57,613 nucleotides of DNA, taken from positions 1 to 57,613 of the forward strand of contig NZ_AKKE01000012.1 in the NCBI RefSeq assembly GCF_000281975.1, in the 5' to 3' direction. The DNA comes from Novosphingobium sp. AP12 (GTDB lineage: Bacteria > Pseudomonadota > Alphaproteobacteria > Sphingomonadales > Sphingomonadaceae). Positions 44,421 through 53,826 of the stretch are shown piece after piece. The notes beneath the pieces are model-generated. The model had not been told where the DNA came from. It saw only the letters and a program-made list of their open reading frames with translations, and searched no databases. The translations under genes and the position numbers were made by a program. How positions within the stretch are numbered: position 1 is the first letter of the stretch; the number at the start of each line of letters is the position of its first letter.

Positions 44421-45569
44421 ATGACTTCGTTCGATACCGCAACCATGCTCCCCGCCGACTGGCGCGAAGGGACGTTCCTTGGCCGCCTCGACCTTGGCGA
44501 AGGCCCGACGCCGGTGCTGCTCGGCGGCGGCATGGCCTATGACATGAGCCACGCAGCGCCCACCGTCGCGGACCTCGTCGACGCGGGCGCCTGCGATCCG
44601 GCCCGCGGCACGGTGCTCGGAGCCGCAGAGGACGTGCTGGCGCGCGCGGTGCTGCTCAGCCCGGTCGACCTCCAGTGCATCAAGGCAGCGGGCGTGACGT
44701 TCGCGGTCTCAGCGCTAGAGCGCGTCATCGAGGAACGCGCGCGCGGCGACGCGGACCAGGCGCAGGCGGTGCGCGGCGGGCTGGAGGAGCGCATCGGCGG
44801 CTCGATCCGCTCGGTCGTTCCCGGCTCGCCCGAAGCGGCGGCGCTTAAGGCGGCGCTGATCGAGGACGGCATGTGGTCGCAGTATCTGGAGGTCGCGATC
44901 GGCCCCGATGCCGAGATATTCACCAAGGCACCCGTGCTGGCGACGGTGGGCTCGGGCGCGGCGGTCGGCGTGCGTTCGGACTCGCACTGGAACAACCCGG
45001 AGCCGGAGATCGTCCTGCTATCCGACCGGAACGGCAAGGCGGTGGGCGCGGCGCTCGGCAACGATGTCAACCTGCGCGATTTCGAAGGCCGCTCGGCGCT
45101 GCTGCTGGGCAAGGCCAAGGACAACAACGCCTCGTGCTCGATCGGCCCGTTCGTGCGCCTGTTCGACGAGAGCTACACCATCGCCGACGTCGAAAGCGCG
45201 AAAGTGCTGCTGCGCATCGAAGGGCCGGAAGGCTTCCTGCTCGAAGGCGAAAGCCGCATGTCCGAGATCAGCCGCCCGCCGCTTGACCTGCTGAGCCAGG
45301 CCTTCAGCGAGCACCAGTACCCTGACGGCATCGTGCTGTTCCTCGGCACGCTGTTCGCGCCCACGCAGGACCGCGACGCCCCCGGCCGCGGCTTCACGCA
45401 CAAGGTCGGCGACGTGGTCACCATCTCCAGCGAGCGGCTCGGCACACTGGTCAACCCCGTCGCCACCTCGCGCGATTCGCCGGCCTGGGAGACGGGCATC
45501 TCCGCGCTCTACCGGAACCTCGCCGCGCGCGGACTGGTCGGCCCGAAAGCCACCCCGTTCGCCGGCTGA
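44421..45569 (+). CDS. xylX: 2-keto-3-deoxy-xylonate dehydratase (FAH family)
   Basis: AAGGA precedes the ATG. The 382-residue protein closely follows Caulobacter XylX in sequence: LLSPVDLQCIKAAGVTFAVS, LERVIEERARGD, QYLEVAIGPDAEIFTK, SHWNNPEPEIVLL (metal Glu-x-Glu), ALGNDVNLRDFEGRSALLLG and HQYPDGIVLFLGTLFAP. It dehydrates 2-keto-3-deoxy-D-xylonate to alpha-ketoglutarate semialdehyde in the Weimberg pathway. The next two genes encode the first two enzymes of the route. Confidence 0.9.
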   Translation: MTSFDTATMLPADWREGTFLGRLDLGEGPTPVLLGGGMAYDMSHAAPTVADLVDAGACDPARGTVLGAAEDVLARAVLLSPVDLQCIKAAGVTFAVSALERVIEERARGDADQAQAVRGGLEERIGGSIRSVVPGSPEAAALKAALIEDGMWSQYLEVAIGPDAEIFTKAPVLATVGSGAAVGVRSDSHWNNPEPEIVLLSDRNGKAVGAALGNDVNLRDFEGRSALLLGKAKDNNASCSIGPFVRLFDESYTIADVESAKVLLRIEGPEGFLLEGESRMSEISRPPLDLLSQAFSEHQYPDGIVLFLGTLFAPTQDRDAPGRGFTHKVGDVVTISSERLGTLVNPVATSRDSPAWETGISALYRNLAARGLVGPKATPFAG

Positions 45570-45592
45570 ACCTGATTTTTCGAAGGAATACG

Positions 45593-46384
45593 ATGCTGAC
45601 GACTACGACCTCCGCCCCCGCCACGCAGACGGCGCGCTACCCCTCGCTGGCCGGCAAGGGCGTGTTCGTGTCTGGTGGCGGCACGGGCATCGGCGCGGCG
45701 CTGGTGGAGGCTTTCGCCCGGCAGGGTGCGAAAGTGATGTTCGTGGACATCGCCGCCGAGCCCTCCGAGGCACTGGTCGCGCGTCTGGACGGCGAGGTAG
45801 ATTTCGCGCCCCGCTTCGCGTGCGGCGATCTCAAGGACCTCAATTTCGTCAAGGAGCAGGTAGGTGCCGCTCATGCCGCTTTAGGTGGGCTTCAGGTTCT
45901 CGTGAACAACGCCGCCAACGACGACCGCCACGCCATCGCCGACGTCACTCCGGAGTACTGGGACGAGCGCATGGCGGTGAACCTGCGCCACCTGTTCTTC
46001 GCCGCGCAGGCCGCAATCCCCCATATGGAGCGGGCCGGCGGCGGGGTTATCCTGAATTTTGGCTCGATCAGCTGGCACCTCGCCCTCGACCAGCTCTCGC
46101 TCTACCAGACCGCCAAGGCCGGGATCGAGGGCATGACCCGCGCTATGGCCCGCGAACTGGGCGAAAAGGGCATCCGGGTCTGCGCGCTCGTCCCCGGCAA
46201 CGTTCAGACCCCTCGTCAGGAGAAGTGGTACACTCCCGAAGGCGAGCGCGAAATACTCGATGCGCAGTGCCTCAAGAGCCGTGTGCAGCCCGCCGACGTG
46301 GCGGCACTAGCGCTCTTTCTCGCCTCGGACGATGCGCGGATGTGCACCGGCCACGAGTACTTCGTCGATGCCGGCTGGCGCTGA
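45593..46384 (+). CDS. xylB: D-xylose 1-dehydrogenase (SDR)
   Basis: GAAGGA precedes ATG 45593. The 263-residue short-chain dehydrogenase has GVFVSGGGTGIGAALVEAFA, LVNNAANDDRHAIADVTPEY, active Ser in FGSISWHL and Tyr-x3-Lys in YQTAKAG. GNVQTPRQEKWYTPEGERE and CTGHEYFVDAGWR are nearly identical to Caulobacter XylB. It oxidises D-xylose to D-xylonolactone with NAD. One base separates its stop from the start of xylC. Confidence 0.93.
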   Translation: MLTTTTSAPATQTARYPSLAGKGVFVSGGGTGIGAALVEAFARQGAKVMFVDIAAEPSEALVARLDGEVDFAPRFACGDLKDLNFVKEQVGAAHAALGGLQVLVNNAANDDRHAIADVTPEYWDERMAVNLRHLFFAAQAAIPHMERAGGGVILNFGSISWHLALDQLSLYQTAKAGIEGMTRAMARELGEKGIRVCALVPGNVQTPRQEKWYTPEGEREILDAQCLKSRVQPADVAALALFLASDDARMCTGHEYFVDAGWR

Positions 46385-46385
46385 C

Positions 46386-47258
46386 ATGACCGCCATTCCG
46401 CAAGTCGCGGCAGAAGTGGGCGCGATGCTCGGCGAAGGCCCGATCTGGGACGCAGGCCGGGGGTGTCTGTGGTTCGTCGACATCAAGGGACACAAGCTCC
46501 ACCGCTTCGATCCTGCCACCGCCAAGGTGCGCGAATGGGCCGCGCCCGAGGAGCCGGGCTGGGTCATCCCGCTCGCCGACGGTGCGTTGATGGTCGGCGC
46601 AAGGGACGGCGTTCACCGCTTCGATGCCGACGCCGGAGCGTTCGAACTGCTGCATCCCGTCGAGCCCGACATGCCTGGTAACCGTCTTAACGACGCCGCC
46701 ATACACCCCGACGGCTCGGTCTGGTTCGGCACCATGGACAACGCCGAGGAAGCGGCGACCGGCGGTTACTACCGGCTGGCCGGCAAGGAATGCACCGCGC
46801 TGGATGCTGACGCGATGGTCATCACCAACGGACCCGCCTTTTCGCCGGCCGGTGATACCGCTTATCTTGTCGATACGCTTGAACGGGCGATCTTGGCAGC
46901 GCCGGTCGGACCGAACGGGCTTCCCGGCGAAGCGCGGCTGTTCGCGCGGTTGCCAAAGGACATGGGCCATCCCGATGGGCCGGTGGTGGACAGCCAGGGC
47001 ACGGTCTGGGTCGGCCTGTTCGGCGGCTGGGGCGTTGCCCGTTTCGCCCCGGACGGCACGCTGCTCGGCCGGGTCGAGTTTCCCGTCGCCAACGTCACCA
47101 AGATCGCCTTCGGAGGCGCGGACCTGCGCACCGTTTACGCGACCACCGCGCGCAAGGGCCTGACCGACGCAGAGCTTGCGGACCAGCCCCATGCTGGGGA
47201 TCTCTTCACTTTCGAGGTTGAAGTTCCCGGGCTTCCCCCTAGCCATCCATTGTACTGA
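46386..47258 (+). CDS. xylC: xylonolactonase (SMP-30 family)
   Basis: ATG 46386 follows the xylB stop by one base. The 290-residue beta-propeller has LGEGPIWDAGRGCLWFVDIK (metal Glu), NRLNDAAIHPDGSVWFGTMD, ITNGPAFSPAGDTAYLVDTL, PDGPVVDSQGTVWVGLFGGW and ANVTKIAFGGADLRTVYATT. This matches Caulobacter XylC. It opens the xylonolactone ring to xylonate. The downstream xylonate dehydratase gene xylD and the semialdehyde dehydrogenase xylA are not in the window. Confidence 0.92.
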   Translation: MTAIPQVAAEVGAMLGEGPIWDAGRGCLWFVDIKGHKLHRFDPATAKVREWAAPEEPGWVIPLADGALMVGARDGVHRFDADAGAFELLHPVEPDMPGNRLNDAAIHPDGSVWFGTMDNAEEAATGGYYRLAGKECTALDADAMVITNGPAFSPAGDTAYLVDTLERAILAAPVGPNGLPGEARLFARLPKDMGHPDGPVVDSQGTVWVGLFGGWGVARFAPDGTLLGRVEFPVANVTKIAFGGADLRTVYATTARKGLTDAELADQPHAGDLFTFEVEVPGLPPSHPLY

Positions 47259-47301
47259 AGAGAGCCGCAACATGGCCATGCACGGAAGAGGATCCAATCG
47301 A

Positions 47302-48723
47302 ATGAGTGAAGTTGAGGACGGGGCAGGCGATGGCAAGGTGAACCTCGCCTTCGTCGCCATGATCGTGATCGTGGCGACCATCGGCGGCTTCATGTTCGGC
47401 TACGACAGCGGCGTGATCAACGGCACGCAGGACGGGCTCGAAAGCACGTTCGGCCTTTCGGCGCTTGGCACAGGGCTGAACGTCGGCGCGATCCTGCTAG
47501 GGTGCGCGGTGGGCGCATTCGTCGCGGGACGGCTGGCCGACGTCATCGGGCGGCGCACGGTCATGATGATCGGCGCGGGCCTGTTCGTCATCAGCGCACT
47601 GGGAGCAGGCGCGGCGGGCAGTTCGCTGGTGTTCATCATTGCGCGTTTCGTTGGCGGCGTCGGCGTCGGCGCCGCCAGCGTCCTTGCCCCGGTCTACATC
47701 AGCGAGGTCACGCCGGCAGCCATCCGCGGCCGGCTCGCCAGCCTGCAACAGATTATGATCATCACCGGCCTGACCGGAGCCTTCGTGGCGAACTACGTGC
47801 TGGCGAAGAACGCGGGCAGCAGCACCGATCCGCTCTGGCTTGACCTGCCGGCATGGCGCTGGATGTTCTGGATGCAGGTGATCCCTGCGGTGATCTACCT
47901 CGTCGCCCTGATGATGATCCCCGAGAGCCCGCGGTTCCTCGTGGCGCGGGGCCGGGATGCCGAGGCGCTGACGATCCTGACCCGCATCTTCGGAGCGGCG
48001 CGCGCCGCGACCATGGTGTCGGAAATCCGCGCCACGCTGGCCGCAGACCATCACCGCCCAAAGTTCTCCGACCTCAAGGACCCCGCTACCGGCCGCCTGC
48101 GCAAGCTGGTCTGGGCGGGCATCGGCATCGCCATCTTTCAGCAACTCGTCGGCATCAACATCGTGTTCTACTACGGCGCCGTGCTGTGGCAGTCGGTGGG
48201 TTTCAGCGAGAGCGACGCGCTACTCATCAACATCCTGTCGGGCTCGCTCTCGATCCTCGCCTGCCTCGTGACCGTAGCGCTGATCGACAAGCTGGGCCGC
48301 AAGCCGCTGCTCCTCGTCGGTTCGGCGGGCATGGCGGTGACACTGGCGACGATGGCGGCGTGTTTCGCCAGCGGCACTTTCGTGGACGGGCACCTGACCC
48401 TCTCCGACGATGTCGGCGTGATCGCGCTGATCGCGGCCAATGCCTACGTCGTGTTCTTCAACGTCAGCTGGGGTCCGGTCATGTGGGTCATGCTGGGCGA
48501 GATGTTCCCTAACCAGATCCGTGGTTCGGCGCTGGCGGTCTCCGGCTTTGCCCAGTGGATCGCCAACTTCGGCATATCGGTGAGCTTCCCCGCCATGGCC
48601 GCAGGACTGGGGCTGCCCATTACCTACGGCTTCTATGCCCTGAGCGCGTTCCTCTCGTTCTTCTTCGTGCGCGCAATGGTGCAGGAAACGCGGGGCCGGA
48701 CCCTGGAGGAAATGGCAGGGTGA
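47302..48723 (+). CDS. sugar:proton symporter (XylE/GLUT-type MFS)
   Basis: ATG 47302 (MSEVEDGAGD) follows AAGAGGA; an ATG at 47272 is also possible. The 473-residue protein has 12 helices and sugar-porter signatures: GGFMFGYDSGVINGTQ, GRLADVIGRRT, PESPRFLVARG, QQLVGINIVFYYG, KLGRKPLLLVGSAG and WVMLGEMFPNQIRG. It likely imports D-xylose or related sugars. Its last bases overlap the GTG of the epimerase gene. Confidence 0.92.
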   Translation: MSEVEDGAGDGKVNLAFVAMIVIVATIGGFMFGYDSGVINGTQDGLESTFGLSALGTGLNVGAILLGCAVGAFVAGRLADVIGRRTVMMIGAGLFVISALGAGAAGSSLVFIIARFVGGVGVGAASVLAPVYISEVTPAAIRGRLASLQQIMIITGLTGAFVANYVLAKNAGSSTDPLWLDLPAWRWMFWMQVIPAVIYLVALMMIPESPRFLVARGRDAEALTILTRIFGAARAATMVSEIRATLAADHHRPKFSDLKDPATGRLRKLVWAGIGIAIFQQLVGINIVFYYGAVLWQSVGFSESDALLINILSGSLSILACLVTVALIDKLGRKPLLLVGSAGMAVTLATMAACFASGTFVDGHLTLSDDVGVIALIAANAYVVFFNVSWGPVMWVMLGEMFPNQIRGSALAVSGFAQWIANFGISVSFPAMAAGLGLPITYGFYALSAFLSFFFVRAMVQETRGRTLEEMAG

Positions 48724-49574
48724 GCGAGCGGCTGATCCTGCGGCGGGGAGGGGCGGAAGTTTCGCTTCTGCCGCAACTTGGCGGCGCCGTCGGTGGATTC
48801 TCGGTCGGTCGGCGGGACATCATGCGCCCGACCCCCGGCGATGCGACGGATCCTCTGGAAACGGCCTGCTTCCCGCTCGTGCCCTACGCCAACCGTATCG
48901 CCGGGGGGCGTTTCACGTTTGCCGGAACCTCGCATGTGCTGCTCTCCAGCCATCCGGTCTTTCCGTATCCCATCCACGGGCTCGGCTGGGTAAAGCCTTG
49001 GGCGGCGGCGGAGCAGGGCGGGGCCAGCGCCGTCCTGGCCTGCTCCCACGCGGCCGACGAGCACTGGCCCTGGGACTGGTCAGCCACGCAGCGGTTCGAC
49101 CTTGCAGACGATGCCCTGCGGATATCTCTCGAACTGGTGAACACCTCTGACGAGGCCATGCCGGCAGGTCTCGGCCTGCATCCCTATTTCGTGCGTAACC
49201 CAGACGACGTGCTGCAGTTCGAGGCCGCCGGTCTCTGGGAGGGCGACGAGACGTTCATTCCGGTCCGGCGCTTGCCGGCAGATGCGCTGGGAGATTTCGC
49301 GGCGGGCGCTGTGCCGTCGCCCCGGTCGCTGACCGACAACTGCTATTTCGGATGGACGGGAACCGCGCGTTGGGGCGACGGCATCGCACTGGAGGCGCGG
49401 GGCTCGAGCTTCCTGCATGTCTTCGCGCCGCCGGGGGAGGACTTTGTATGCCTGGAACCGACCAGCCAGATGCCCGATGCTCTCAACCGACCGGACTTCG
49501 CGGCCGCGGGCGGCACTGTCCTCGCGCCCGGCGCGACGCAGGTGCTGGAGCTGGAAATCAGCGTGCGCGGCTGA
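48720..49574 (+). CDS. aldose 1-epimerase (galactose mutarotase family)
   Basis: GTG 48720 overlaps the transporter stop (GTGA). The 284-residue beta-sandwich protein has ACFPLVPYANRIAGGRFTFA with the substrate-binding Asn-Arg, PIHGLGWVKPW, LGLHPYFV with catalytic His, and FVCLEPTSQMPDALNR with the catalytic Glu. It interconverts anomers of the imported sugar, supplying the form oxidised by XylB. It is the last gene of the operon beginning with the GH43 gene. Confidence 0.9.
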   Translation: MSERLILRRGGAEVSLLPQLGGAVGGFSVGRRDIMRPTPGDATDPLETACFPLVPYANRIAGGRFTFAGTSHVLLSSHPVFPYPIHGLGWVKPWAAAEQGGASAVLACSHAADEHWPWDWSATQRFDLADDALRISLELVNTSDEAMPAGLGLHPYFVRNPDDVLQFEAAGLWEGDETFIPVRRLPADALGDFAAGAVPSPRSLTDNCYFGWTGTARWGDGIALEARGSSFLHVFAPPGEDFVCLEPTSQMPDALNRPDFAAAGGTVLAPGATQVLELEISVRG

Positions 49575-49586
49575 CCGCGCCGCCTC

Positions 49587-50585
49587 TCAACCGAATCCGA
49601 CCGTCCGCGCCCACGCGCGCCAAAGTTCGGGCCAGACCTCGATCGGCTTGCCGATCGCGCGGCGCAGGCCAAAGCCGTGTCCTCCGTTGGCGAAGAAGTG
49701 CGCCTCCACCGGAATTTTTCGGGCCTTGAGCGCGGCGTGCAGGCGCACCGTGTTCTCGGCCGGGACCACATCGTCATCTTCCGCGTGGAGCAGAAAGTGA
49801 GGCGGGGCGTCGGCCGGCACGTTGCGGTCGGGTGAGTGCGCGGCTTCCATCGCCGTCGTCGGCGCGGTCCCGAGCAGCAGGTCGCGTGAGCCGGGATGGG
49901 CGATCGCCGGGTCCATGCTCACCACGGGATAGATCGGTGCCGCGCAGAACGGCTTGGCGGAGAGCTTGTCCGCCGCATCGACGGGCTCGTAAACCCTTGC
50001 GGCGAAGCGCGCACCCAGGTCGGCGCACACATGCCCGCCTGCAGAAAAACCCATCGCGGCAACCCGCTCGGGATCTATGGCGAACTCGCGTGCGCGGTGG
50101 CGGATGAGGCGCATGGCGCGCTGGGCGTCGGCGAGGGGAGTGTCGGCTCCGCTCGACCAGCCTTCGCCGGGCAAGCGGTAGAACAGCACGAAGGCGGTGA
50201 AGCCGCGGGCGGTAAGCCAGCGGGCGATCTCGTAGCCTTCCTTGTCGACGACGATCCATTTGTAGCCGCCGCCCGGCGTGATCATCACGGCGGAACCGTT
50301 GGGCCGGTCGGGGCGGAAGACGGCCATGCGCGGGCGTGTCACGCCGTAGACGGCGCGGTCGGTGACGAGCGCATCGGCGGAGCGTTCGTTGACGGTCTCG
50401 GTGAGGGAAGAGGCAAGGCTGGCGGGAGGCCCCTTGGGCCACAGGTCGATAGTCTCGGTCGGCTGCGGCAGGCCAGGAGGCAGCGCCTTTGAGGCCATGG
50501 GCGGAGCGGTCTGCGCGCCCGCCCGCGAGGCCAGGCCGGCAGCGGCTAGGGAGCCGGCGATGAGAGTCCTGCGATCGAAATCCAA
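49587..50585 (-). CDS. secreted alpha/beta-hydrolase, probable carbohydrate esterase
   Basis: TTG 50585 after GGGGA gives a protein of 332 residues with a Tat-like signal MDFDRRTLIAGSLAAAGLAS. The ATG 72 bases upstream would place 24 residues of poor context before it. The lipase box GFSAGGHV (Ser near residue 178), oxyanion ITPGGGYKW, Asp in HAEDDDVVPAEN and His in NGGHGFGL make the catalytic triad. It resembles periplasmic acetyl-xylan or pectin-linked esterases. Clustering with TonB, GH43 and pectate lyase genes supports a polysaccharide substrate. Confidence 0.85.
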   Translation of the reverse strand: MDFDRRTLIAGSLAAAGLASRAGAQTAPPMASKALPPGLPQPTETIDLWPKGPPASLASSLTETVNERSADALVTDRAVYGVTRPRMAVFRPDRPNGSAVMITPGGGYKWIVVDKEGYEIARWLTARGFTAFVLFYRLPGEGWSSGADTPLADAQRAMRLIRHRAREFAIDPERVAAMGFSAGGHVCADLGARFAARVYEPVDAADKLSAKPFCAAPIYPVVSMDPAIAHPGSRDLLLGTAPTTAMEAAHSPDRNVPADAPPHFLLHAEDDDVVPAENTVRLHAALKARKIPVEAHFFANGGHGFGLRRAIGKPIEVWPELWRAWARTVGFG

Positions 50586-50637
50586 GGAAGGTCCCCGTGC
50601 TGCCGGTGCTGAAAAAGGAAAGGCCAGAAAAGAACGG

Positions 50638-50659
50638 GCGTGACCTGCGCAGGTCACGC
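50638..50659 (-). terminator. terminator after the TonB receptor gene
   Basis: GCGTGACCTGC is followed directly by its reverse complement, a perfect 11-bp self-complementary stem. On the minus strand it is followed by CCGTTCTTTTC, moderately T-rich. It ends the receptor transcript 18 bases after its stop. Confidence 0.55.
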
Positions 50660-50676
50660 CCCAGGAGGAGGAGGGA

Positions 50677-53586
50677 TCAGATTTTCGCGCGGGCGCCGAA
50701 GAGGATCGTGCGGCCGAAGTGGTTGTTCTCGTAGTTGCGGTTCGCGTAGATGTCGTTGGTGCGGTAGCGGTATTCGTCGGTCAGGTTGTTGCCGTCGATC
50801 GACAGTTCCAGCCATTCGGTCGCCTTGTAGCGGATCGCCGCGTCGACGCTGGTATACGAACCGTAGCCCTCGAAGATGTTGCCGGTCGCGCTCGTGGCAT
50901 CGCTGAATGGGCCACGATAGCTGACCGATCCGCGGATGCTGAACTTGCCGTCGTCGTAGTAGACCGTGGCATTCCAGGCCCGCTTCGACACGCCCAGCAG
51001 GGTGTTGTTGTAGATCGCCGACACGCCGGTAAGGCCGCAGGCTCCCGTGGTTGCATTGCGGGTGCAAGCCGAGACAGCCGGTCCGGTGATCTGGTAGTCG
51101 GCGCTGCTGTCGATGAAGGTGGCGTTGCCCTGGAACCCGGTGTGGCTCAGAATACCTGGCAGGAACGTGAAGGGAAGCTGCAGAGCCACCTCGACGCCCT
51201 TCAGGGTCGCGCCCTGGCCGTTGATTTGCGACGAGACGACGTATTCCTGGTTAGGATCGTAGTTGATGTAGGCGGGCGTGCTCTGGCCCAGCACATCGCG
51301 GCCGAGGCCGAGCTGCGGCAGCGTGGCAACGTAGGTGCCGGCGACGGGGAAACTCTCGATCTTCTTGATGAAGCCTGCAACTGAGAACAGAGCCTGTGGA
51401 GCGAAGTACCATTCGACAGAAAGGTCGAAGTTGGTGGCGCGGTAAGGATCGAGGAACGGGTTGCCGAAGTTGACGCGGTAGTTGAAGCCATCGACCGAAC
51501 CGCCCGGGTTGAGGTTCGACAGTGCCGGACGAGTGATGACCTTGGCCACCGCGCCGCGCACGATCACGTCGGGGTGCGGGTAGAATGCAAGGTTCATCGA
51601 CGGCAGCCAATCGTCGTAAGTCCGCTCGACGGTCGCTGCCACGCCGGCGGTGTAGCCGGTCGAGGTCTGCTTGGTATGAGCGAAGCGCATGCCGGCGTTG
51701 CCCGCATACTCGAGTCCGAAGATCTCGCCCTTCACGTCGAACTGCACGTAGCCGCCCGAGGTCGTCTCGCGCACCTTGCGGTTGTTGCCGAGGTCCTCGA
51801 TGGCGGTGCGGCCATAAAGCTTGGTATACTCGGCCGCGTTCGCGATGTTACCGACTAGGTAGGAGTTGGTGTTGCCGTCCGGCTGCCCGGCGTCGCCGAG
51901 GTTGATCAGGTCGGAAATGTCCGAGGTCACTGGCAGGCCGTAGACGTTCGCCGAGCAGGTCACGACGCCGAGGATCAGGTCGCGCGTACCGTTGGCACCG
52001 CACGCGGCAGTGTCGCGCTGGAACAACTGGGTGCGGAAGTCGTACTGGCGCCACACCGCACCGGCCTTGACGGTGAAGCCTTCGGTCAGGTCCCATTCGG
52101 TGCGCAGCTGACCGGTCTTGAACTTGTTCTTCACGTAGGACGGACGGTCGCGAATTTCGGCGAGCTGGAAGTTCGCCGGGTTGGTCACGTCGAGGCCGTA
52201 GTTCAGCACCGGCGACTTCATGTCCGAATAGTCGTAGCTGAAACCGTTGGCGTTGCGGTTGTCGTAGGCGATCGTGGTCTCGACCGGGATGTCGGCGTTC
52301 GACTGCGAGAAACCGCCCAGTGCGGTGAAGCGGAACGTGTCGGTGACGTCCTGGTCCCAGGTCGCGCCGATCTGGTAGAATTCGGTTTCCGACTTGCGTA
52401 GGTAGCTTTCGGTGCGGACGTAGGCATTGTTGAACGTCGCGCTGATCATATTGCCCTTATCGTCGTAGACAGGGTCCACGACGTTGAAGCGGCGCTCGTT
52501 CGAACGGGCGAGCACTTCGAGCCACTGCTCGGCGCGGTCTTCCTTGAACGACGAATAAAGCCCGTCAATCGAGATCTTGGTGCGGTCGGTCGGCTCGAAT
52601 TGGATAGAGCCGGTCAGGCCGAGACGGCGGCGGTCATGCTCAACCACACCGTAGCGCGGGATGCGCGGGTGGAACGACAGCGAGGCCGCGTCGCAGGTCG
52701 CCGAGGGGCGGTAGCTGCCACCTGTGCTGACCGGAGCGCCGCCCGTAGCACCGGGAACCGAGTAGAAGCATGGGTTGCCGTCGACCGAGTTAAAGTAGGC
52801 CTGGGCCCAGCGGACCGAGTTGTTGCCGGTTTCAAGCGTGTCGGTGTGCGAATAGGCGGCCGAAATGTTGGCGCCCAGCGTGCCGGCCTCGTTCTTCCAC
52901 GAAAGCAGGCCGGCGATGCGCGGGCCGACGTTGTCCGACAGGTCGTTGTACGAACCTTGCACGTTGAGCACGGCGGTGAGCCCGGTCTTGCCTGCGATCG
53001 GGTTGCCGGTGTTGAGATCGACGACGGCGCCCAGCGAACCTTCGTCGAGGCTGGCTTCGGCGGTCTTGTGGACGACGAGGCTGCTGAACAGCTCGGATGC
53101 GAAGACGTTGAAGTCAAAAGCGCGGTCGCGGTTGGCCGAGGCGCCGTCCGAGCTGGTCGCGATCGTCTCCAGGCCGTTGACGCGCACGCGGGTGAACTGC
53201 GCGCCGAGGCCGCGAACCGTGATCGCGCGGCCTTCGCCGCCGTCCTTCTGGATCGAGATGCCCGGGATGCGCTGGAGCGATTCCGCCAGGTTCTGGTCAG
53301 GGAACTTGGCCATGTCCTCGGCGACGACCGCGTCGACCGCCGATATCGACTCGCGCTTGACGTTCAGCGCGGCCTGCAGCGACTGGCGGAAGCCGGTGAC
53401 GACGATCTCGTCGGCAGTGTTCGTATCGACGGCTGCAGCATCGGTGTTGGCTTCGGCCGCAGCATCAGTTGCGGTGCCGGTCGTTCCCGTGGCGTCCTGT
53501 GCGAAAGCCGCGTGCGGCAGGGCCAGTGCGCTGCCGGCGAACAGCGCGGCCTTCAAAAGCGTAATTCCTGAAACATGCTGGCGCAT
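50677..53586 (-). CDS. TonB-dependent outer-membrane receptor for saccharides
   Basis: The 969-residue protein has a signal peptide (MRQHVSGITLLKAALFAGSA ... AFA), a TonB box EIVVTGFRQSL (about residues 60-70) and a plug with VVAEDMAKFPDQNLAESLQR and RVRVNGLET. Next comes a 22-strand-type barrel. The SLQRIPGISIQKDGGEG pattern marks the Caulobacter/sphingomonad family used for oligosaccharides. The LacI-type operator at 53620 lies 34 bases upstream. It likely takes up xylan or pectin oligomers released by secreted enzymes. It is divergent from the pectate lyase gene. Confidence 0.93.
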   Translation of the reverse strand: MRQHVSGITLLKAALFAGSALALPHAAFAQDATGTTGTATDAAAEANTDAAAVDTNTADEIVVTGFRQSLQAALNVKRESISAVDAVVAEDMAKFPDQNLAESLQRIPGISIQKDGGEGRAITVRGLGAQFTRVRVNGLETIATSSDGASANRDRAFDFNVFASELFSSLVVHKTAEASLDEGSLGAVVDLNTGNPIAGKTGLTAVLNVQGSYNDLSDNVGPRIAGLLSWKNEAGTLGANISAAYSHTDTLETGNNSVRWAQAYFNSVDGNPCFYSVPGATGGAPVSTGGSYRPSATCDAASLSFHPRIPRYGVVEHDRRRLGLTGSIQFEPTDRTKISIDGLYSSFKEDRAEQWLEVLARSNERRFNVVDPVYDDKGNMISATFNNAYVRTESYLRKSETEFYQIGATWDQDVTDTFRFTALGGFSQSNADIPVETTIAYDNRNANGFSYDYSDMKSPVLNYGLDVTNPANFQLAEIRDRPSYVKNKFKTGQLRTEWDLTEGFTVKAGAVWRQYDFRTQLFQRDTAACGANGTRDLILGVVTCSANVYGLPVTSDISDLINLGDAGQPDGNTNSYLVGNIANAAEYTKLYGRTAIEDLGNNRKVRETTSGGYVQFDVKGEIFGLEYAGNAGMRFAHTKQTSTGYTAGVAATVERTYDDWLPSMNLAFYPHPDVIVRGAVAKVITRPALSNLNPGGSVDGFNYRVNFGNPFLDPYRATNFDLSVEWYFAPQALFSVAGFIKKIESFPVAGTYVATLPQLGLGRDVLGQSTPAYINYDPNQEYVVSSQINGQGATLKGVEVALQLPFTFLPGILSHTGFQGNATFIDSSADYQITGPAVSACTRNATTGACGLTGVSAIYNNTLLGVSKRAWNATVYYDDGKFSIRGSVSYRGPFSDATSATGNIFEGYGSYTSVDAAIRYKATEWLELSIDGNNLTDEYRYRTNDIYANRNYENNHFGRTILFGARAKI

Positions 53587-53619
53587 GGCAACATCCCCTC
53601 ACGGCCTGAACCGGCCAAT

Positions 53620-53633
53620 TGATACCGGTGTCA
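53620..53633. promoter_or_regulatory. LacI-type operator before the TonB receptor
   Basis: TGATACCGGTGTCA is a near-perfect palindrome (TGAnACCGGTnTCA) 34 bases upstream of the receptor ATG. It equals the reverse of the first operator at 42727 except for one base. Confidence 0.65.
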
Positions 53634-53753
53634 GAAAGGAGCGTGGCTACGCGCGCTCTGTTCCGGCACCTCTTTGCTCCCGCCCCCCTGGAGGGGCACA
53701 CAGACGATCTCCAAATCGCCCAACCGGCTCCAAAGATCGTCCTTGCGACCAGT

Positions 53754-53767
53754 GGTAACCGGTGTCA
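53754..53767. promoter_or_regulatory. LacI-type operator before the pectate lyase
   Basis: GGTAACCGGTGTCA shares ACCGGTGTCA exactly with the operator at 53620 and lies 60 bases before the pectate lyase start. Its left half is weaker. The 240-base divergent region thus has one site near each gene. Confidence 0.55.
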
Positions 53768-53826
53768 TTAATTAGTGCCGCAGGGAGGTCGCCCTGTCAA
53801 GAACCTGTGCCATTGGGAGATCGGCA

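Noticed and set aside
42781..44424. 547-codon + frame overlapping the GH43 gene
   Set aside because: Arg/Pro-rich composition, whereas the other frame has full GH43 motifs.
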